A DNA stretch of 64,000 bases from CAYQEU01 sp964532005 (GTDB lineage Bacteria > Patescibacteriota > Doudnabacteria > UBA920). The notes under the pieces are model-generated. The model ran no database searches. It saw nothing but the letters and a program-made list of their open reading frames with translations, and was not told where the DNA came from. The translations under genes and the position numbers were made by a program. Within the stretch, counting starts at the first letter, position 1. Each line of letters opens with the position of its first letter. Of the stretch, positions 60,691-64,000 are shown piece by piece. The stretch lies in NCBI GenBank assembly GCA_964532005.1, contig CAZHER010000004.1, forward strand, positions 1-64,000, read 5' to 3'.

Positions 60691-60725
60691 AAAAGCCGAT
60701 ACCGTTGAGGTTCGATATCGGCTTT
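60691..60725 (-). terminator. Terminator downstream of gene 60800
   Basis: AAAAGCCGATA (60691-60701) and TATCGGCTTTT (60715-60725) are perfect complements with flanking A and T runs, so it can work both ways. Confidence 0.85.
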
Positions 60726-60799
60726 TCTGTTTGAGAAAGAAGTTATGCTAGAAGTAGCAGAGCGTTTTTATAGTTGTGCGGCACAACATTCTTTTTCGC

Positions 60800-61075
60800 T
60801 CAGAGCAACTTATGCTCAACTCCTGATCTCAATTTCATCGCTCCCCATATTGCAGCAGAAAAAACCACTGACATTATTGGTACGATAGATATCGCTTCTT
60901 GGTTGTTAACAAGTTCTCCAGCTTGCATTCCCAGAACCAACATACCCATGAGCTTTGGGTAGTGCCCTTTACGCGACACTATTGTATGGATCCGGGAAGT
61001 GCGCGGAGTGTGCTTCAGAGCTGTTGCCAGCGAAGCATATCCTGCAACACCAAGGATCAGGAGTGCTAATAGCAT
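60800..61075 (-). CDS. Small membrane protein, divergent from the CsoR-like gene
   Basis: A 91-aa product from ATG 61075, chosen because AAAGGAG lies 5 nt before it; longer in-frame versions run into a structured leader. Hydrophobic segments: MLLALLILGVAGYASLATAL and SIVPIMSVVFSAAIWGAMKL, with a weaker one (LMGMLVLGMQAGELV) between. No family recognised. It shares an intergenic control region with the repressor gene, so it may be part of the same response. Confidence 0.6.
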   Translation of the reverse strand: MLLALLILGVAGYASLATALKHTPRTSRIHTIVSRKGHYPKLMGMLVLGMQAGELVNNQEAISIVPIMSVVFSAAIWGAMKLRSGVEHKLL

Positions 61076-61193
61076 AATACTCCTTTCCGCCTGCGCATAT
61101 ATTGAGCACAGGCATTCCCTCATTAATGTTTTACCACCCGACCTAGCTGGAAATCCCAGCTTGCCCTCAAGCACAACGGCCGGGTAGCCGGTA
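61076..61193 (-). promoter_or_regulatory. Structured leader of gene 60800
   Basis: About 110 nt of leader on the minus strand with a hairpin AGCTGG/CCAGCT (61161-61145) and CCGGCTACCCGG near its 5' end. I do not recognise a known riboswitch. Confidence 0.35.
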
Positions 61194-61237
61194 AGTCTAA
61201 CTCTGTTCTTGACAGGTGTCAAGCAGGGGAATATGCT
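61194..61237. promoter_or_regulatory. Overlapping divergent promoters with a palindromic -35 region
   Basis: TTGACA-GG-TGTCAA (61209-61222) supplies both -35 boxes. Rightward: TTGACA 61209-61214, 17 bp, TATGCT 61232-61237. Leftward: TTGACA 61222-61217, 17 bp, TAGACT 61199-61194. The two polymerases would compete for this site. Confidence 0.75.
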
Positions 61238-61249
61238 AAAGTGTATAGA

Positions 61250-61265
61250 CCCCCCCTAGGGGGGT
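61250..61265 (+). promoter_or_regulatory. CsoR/CstR-type operator
   Basis: CCCCCCTAGGGGGG (61251-61264) is a perfect 14-bp palindrome with the C-run/TA/G-run form known for CsoR-family operators. It lies at the predicted rightward start site and just before the repressor gene, so it fits autorepression. Confidence 0.8.
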
Positions 61266-61281
61266 ACGAAAGGAACAAAAT

Positions 61282-61596
61282 ATGCCAAGCGAAGAAGCTA
61301 AAACGCTTTTTAGTAACTCTGTGCCGCCTGCAGGTAGTCAAAAAGAAAATTTGGTTAAACGCCTACATTATGCCGAAGGGCACTTGCGTGCAGTAGCTAG
61401 TATGGTAGAAAACAATGCTTACTGTATGGATATAATTAATCAGAACCACGCAGTTATAGAAGCTTTAAAAAAAATCAACGCCCTAATTTTAGAAGGTTAT
61501 TTGGGAGAATGCGCTTTTGATGCAGTAAATAGCAAAAATGCCACCAAACGTAAAAAGGCAGTTATGGAATTAGTAAATTTATATAGTAAAAAATAA
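61282..61596 (+). CDS. CsoR/CstR-family (DUF156) repressor
   Basis: A 104-aa all-helical repressor. The family core is present: RLHYAEGHLRAVASMVE, then YCMDIINQNHAVIEALKKIN and GYLGECAFDAV. The two family cysteines are Cys48 and Cys77, exactly 29 residues apart as in CsoR (Cys36/Cys65). The copper-ligand His (CsoR His61) is replaced by Tyr73. A Cys pair without His is the pattern of persulfide-sensing CstR rather than copper-sensing CsoR or aldehyde-sensing FrmR. AAAGGA lies 7 nt before the ATG. trxB follows after 3 nt. Confidence 0.88.
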   Translation: MPSEEAKTLFSNSVPPAGSQKENLVKRLHYAEGHLRAVASMVENNAYCMDIINQNHAVIEALKKINALILEGYLGECAFDAVNSKNATKRKKAVMELVNLYSKK

Positions 61597-61599
61597 TAT

Positions 61600-62559
61600 A
61601 TGAGTGAAGCACAGAATAAAATTTATAACACTATTATTATCGGATCGGGCCCCGCAGGTTTGACCGCTGCTTTATATGCTTCTCGTGCGGAACTCAGCCC
61701 GGTTATTATTGCTGGCAATACTCCAGGTGGTCAGTTAATGCAAACCACTGAAGTAGAAAATTTTCCTGGTTTTCCAGAAGGAATTCAGGGTCCCGAGTTA
61801 ATGGATAATATGATCAAGCAAGTAAAGAGGTTTGGCACCGAGTGGGTTCAAAAAGATGTGGTCTCAGTAGACTTTTCCCAAGCCCCATTTAAGGTCAGTA
61901 CCGATGACCATACTTATTTGGGGAAAACAATAATTATAGCTACCGGAGCTGAAGCTAATTGGCTAAATCTGCCCAATGAGCAAAGACTCCGCGGTAAAGG
62001 AGTTTCTGCCTGTGCGACTTGTGATGGATTTTTCTTTCGCGGCAAAGAAGTTGTAGTTATTGGCGGCGGGGACAGTGCCATGGAAGAAGCCAATTTTTTA
62101 ACCAAGTTTGCAACGAAAGTTACCATTATTCACCGTAGCAATGAATTTAAAGCTTCTAAAATAATGTTTAAGCGAGCACAGGATAATCCCAAAATTGCTT
62201 TTGTCGTCAATTCAACAGTATTGGATGTTTTGGGGCAAGAAAATGTAACAGGTGTACAGATAAAAAATAATGAAACCGGAGAAATTAGCGAGATCTCATG
62301 CGGTGGGTATTTTGTTGCCATTGGCCATACCCCGGCTACAAAAGTTTTTTCCAATAGCGGAGTAGAAACAGATATTAAAGGATATGTAATCACAAAACAA
62401 CATACTAGAACTAGTGTTCCTGGCATTTTTACTGCAGGCGATGTTCATGATCCTCGATACAGACAAGCAATAACAGCTGCTGGTATGGGCTGTATGGCCA
62501 CATTGGATGTAGAAAAGTATTTGGCTGAACAAGAAAGTGGACAGAATGAAAACACTTGA
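61600..62559 (+). CDS. trxB: Thioredoxin reductase
   Basis: A 319-aa low-molecular-weight TrxB that reduces thioredoxin with NADPH. FAD-binding GSGPAGLTAALYASRA (from residue 15), GGQLMQTTEVENFPGFPEG, the redox-active CATC (Cys138, Cys141), the NADPH motif VIGGGDSAMEEANFL, and the C-terminal FAD segment GIFTAGDVHDPRYRQAITAAGMG are all present. It is 3 nt behind the CsoR/CstR-like gene and should be controlled by it. It ends with TGA, overlapping the riboflavin kinase start. Confidence 0.97.
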   Translation: MSEAQNKIYNTIIIGSGPAGLTAALYASRAELSPVIIAGNTPGGQLMQTTEVENFPGFPEGIQGPELMDNMIKQVKRFGTEWVQKDVVSVDFSQAPFKVSTDDHTYLGKTIIIATGAEANWLNLPNEQRLRGKGVSACATCDGFFFRGKEVVVIGGGDSAMEEANFLTKFATKVTIIHRSNEFKASKIMFKRAQDNPKIAFVVNSTVLDVLGQENVTGVQIKNNETGEISEISCGGYFVAIGHTPATKVFSNSGVETDIKGYVITKQHTRTSVPGIFTAGDVHDPRYRQAITAAGMGCMATLDVEKYLAEQESGQNENT

Positions 62560-62938
62560 ATATAAAGGTTTTGTGGGCCACGGAGACGATTTTGGCAAGA
62601 TTTTAGGGTTTCCTACGGCTAATTTAGACCGTCGTCAGTGGTCAAGGCAGAAGCTAAAATTGAGGCACGGTGTATATAGCGGCACCGCAATAACCCCCCC
62701 AGGACAAACTTACAGTGCAGGTATAGTAATCGGGCCAATAGACAGAACTGGAAAACCGAAAGTAGAAGCGCACTTAATTGGTTACAAAGGAAATTTGTAC
62801 GGAAAGCGGCTTACAATAAACATTCAGCAATTTATTAGGCCCTATAAAAATTTTTCCGATATCAGCCAGCTGAAGGCGCAAATAGCAAAAGATATTAAAC
62901 AAGTAATTAAGCTAACAAAAAATGAGCAAATTCTCTAA
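62546..62938 (+). CDS. Riboflavin kinase (single domain)
   Basis: A 130-aa product from ATG 62546 (GTG 62537 possible). It matches the riboflavin kinase half of bifunctional RibF: GHGDDFGKILGFPTANLDRR (ATP/flavin loop), LRHGVYSGTAI, PKVEAHLIGYKGNLYGKRL and FIRPYKNFSDISQLKAQIAKD. The FMN adenylyltransferase half is missing, so it should make FMN but not FAD. It overlaps trxB, whose product needs FAD, by 14 nt. Confidence 0.85.
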   Translation: MKTLEYKGFVGHGDDFGKILGFPTANLDRRQWSRQKLKLRHGVYSGTAITPPGQTYSAGIVIGPIDRTGKPKVEAHLIGYKGNLYGKRLTINIQQFIRPYKNFSDISQLKAQIAKDIKQVIKLTKNEQIL

Positions 62939-63893
62939 ATTTGGACCGTACCTGGTATTTCTAGCTGCTATGCTCTGGGCTACCGACGCCCCTTTTCGTG
63001 TATTTTTAACGAAAGACCTATCCAGCAATTTCATTGTTTTTGCAGAACATTTTGTTGATATTTTAATAGCAGCTCCGATTCTGATATGGTCATGGTCAGA
63101 GTTGAAAAAGTTGAATGCAAAATCTTGGCTGGCAGTTTTGTTCATTGCTATTGGAGGTTCGGCTTTGGCAACAGTTGCATTTACCGAAGCCTTTCGTTAT
63201 TTGAACCCATCAGTTGCGATTTTATTGCAGAAACTCCAGCCTTTGTTGGCAATTTCCCTAGCCGCTGGATTACTTCGTGAACGCTTGCATCAAAAGTTTT
63301 GGCTTTGGACGGCGCTGGCTTTAGCTGGCGCATATGTAATTTCCTTTCCTCGCTTTGTTCCACAGCTGTATGTTGGCGAACAATTTAATCCAACTACAAT
63401 TGGAGTGATGCTTGCTTTGTTAGCAGCTGTTTTGTGGGGAACTTCTACTGTTTTGGGTAAATATGTTTTGGGAAAAATAAGTTTTAAAGCAATGACAAGC
63501 TTGCGTTTTGTTTTTGCTTTTTTGTTTTTGGCAATTATGAACGCTTATCAAGGAGGTTTACAGCAAATCTCAAATCTTACCAGTAAGGACATATTATTCA
63601 TTGCAATAATTGCAGTAACTTCGGGAATTGTATCTTTGTATATTTATTACGGCGGCTTGCAATACACCAAAGCTTCCATAGCCACCATAGCTGAGCTCGG
63701 ATTTCCTCTCGCAGCAGTACTCGTTAACTATTTTTTCTTAAAAGCGACCTTAGTTCCAATGCAGATAGTGGGGATGGTGGTGTTAGTTCTGGCCATCTGG
63801 CAGTTGGGCAGAGTAAATAGGGAAGAGAGCAACGATACCGAATCATTACCAGCCATTGGTCAACAAAACAGTTCTGCTGGCACCACATTTTAA
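62922..63893 (+). CDS. EamA/DMT-family transporter
   Basis: A 323-aa protein with ten hydrophobic helices in two similar halves, typical of the drug/metabolite transporter (EamA) family. The first half has DAPFRVFLTKDLSSNF and ALATVAFTEAFRYLNPSVAIL; the second has LLAAVLWGTSTVLGKYVLGK and IYYGGLQYTKASIATIAELGFPL. Substrate unknown. It overlaps the riboflavin kinase gene by 17 nt and is the last gene of the csoR-trxB operon. Confidence 0.88.
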   Translation: MSKFSKFGPYLVFLAAMLWATDAPFRVFLTKDLSSNFIVFAEHFVDILIAAPILIWSWSELKKLNAKSWLAVLFIAIGGSALATVAFTEAFRYLNPSVAILLQKLQPLLAISLAAGLLRERLHQKFWLWTALALAGAYVISFPRFVPQLYVGEQFNPTTIGVMLALLAAVLWGTSTVLGKYVLGKISFKAMTSLRFVFAFLFLAIMNAYQGGLQQISNLTSKDILFIAIIAVTSGIVSLYIYYGGLQYTKASIATIAELGFPLAAVLVNYFFLKATLVPMQIVGMVVLVLAIWQLGRVNREESNDTESLPAIGQQNSSAGTTF

Positions 63894-63921
63894 CTTTTAT
63901 TGATAATTAACATAAAACAAT

Positions 63922-64000
63922 ATGAACAATCCTTTTGAATCAGCACAAGCCCAGCTTCGTGAAGCAGAAAGTATCGCCAATTTTGATACCGATAAAATTG
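63922..64000 (+). CDS. Probable Glu/Leu/Phe/Val dehydrogenase, N-terminus only (cut by window end)
   Basis: Only 26 codons are visible: MNNPFESAQAQLREAESIAN then FDTDKI. The NPF..A..QL..A pattern is the usual start of the dimerisation domain in glutamate dehydrogenases. The rest lies beyond the window, so the call is tentative. Confidence 0.5.
   Translation, partial: MNNPFESAQAQLREAESIANFDTDKI

Noticed and set aside
61076..61193. A known riboswitch in the leader of gene 60800
   Set aside because: Hairpins are present but I could not match the sequence to any riboswitch core I know.

Overview
This 64 kb window is one scaffold piece (one 100-N gap at 26550-26649) of an AT-rich bacterial genome that looks like a Candidate Phyla Radiation / Patescibacteria member. 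The grounds are inference from gene content: single rpoB-rpoC, a short ValRS, very large secreted beta-rich proteins anchored by one membrane segment, an ECF sigma / DUF5667 pair, a type IV pilin-like protein, many tiny proteins, overlapping genes and short leaders. UGA appears to be an ordinary stop codon (trxB ends in TGA at its normal length), so the recoded lineages are unlikely.

Layout. 0-8.6 kb: the 3' end of a lipase-like alpha/beta hydrolase gene, then rpoB-rpoC behind a near-consensus promoter and a hairpin that covers the rpoB ribosome binding site. 8.6-13.7 kb (minus strand): tsaD, a leader with a T-box-type antiterminator, valS and a DHA2 drug-efflux MFS. 13.8-20.2 kb: six secreted or anchored proteins, two beta-rich proteins sharing a C-terminal domain and four DUF916-like proteins; the last two carry an identical 324-bp tract. 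20.2-42.6 kb: a structured regulatory region and a small HTH protein, a 3158-codon surface protein, two tandem beta-lactamase-fold hydrolases, a 2748-codon beta-helix adhesin and two anchored accessory proteins. 42.6-50.6 kb: pilin, Cu/Zn superoxide dismutase, ECF sigma with DUF5667 partner, GIY-YIG nuclease, DoxX, GlcD-type flavoprotein, an orphan DipZ-C-terminal-like domain, a calpain-like protease and DUF378. 50.6-54.3 kb (minus): two small membrane proteins, gpsA and a shortened FGGY kinase in one overlapping operon, then an unknown gene. 54.4-60.6 kb: pyrD, def, an accessory stretch of small genes (zinc ribbon, NYN, HAD) with direct repeats around def and around the HAD gene, tRNA-Glu, and a secreted protein whose reading frame runs through its terminator and the tRNA. 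60.8-64 kb: a CsoR/CstR-type repressor with a clear operator, divergent promoters, trxB, riboflavin kinase, an EamA transporter and the start of a probable glutamate dehydrogenase.

Working together (inference): the 13.8-42.6 kb block reads as a cell-envelope locus. Secreted beta-rich proteins may be held by DUF916-like anchors, as in Firmicute WxL operons, beside two giant adhesins and two wall-type hydrolases, with a MerR/Xis-type HTH protein as a candidate local regulator. The right end couples a persulfide/thiol-type sensor to thioredoxin reductase and flavin phosphorylation.
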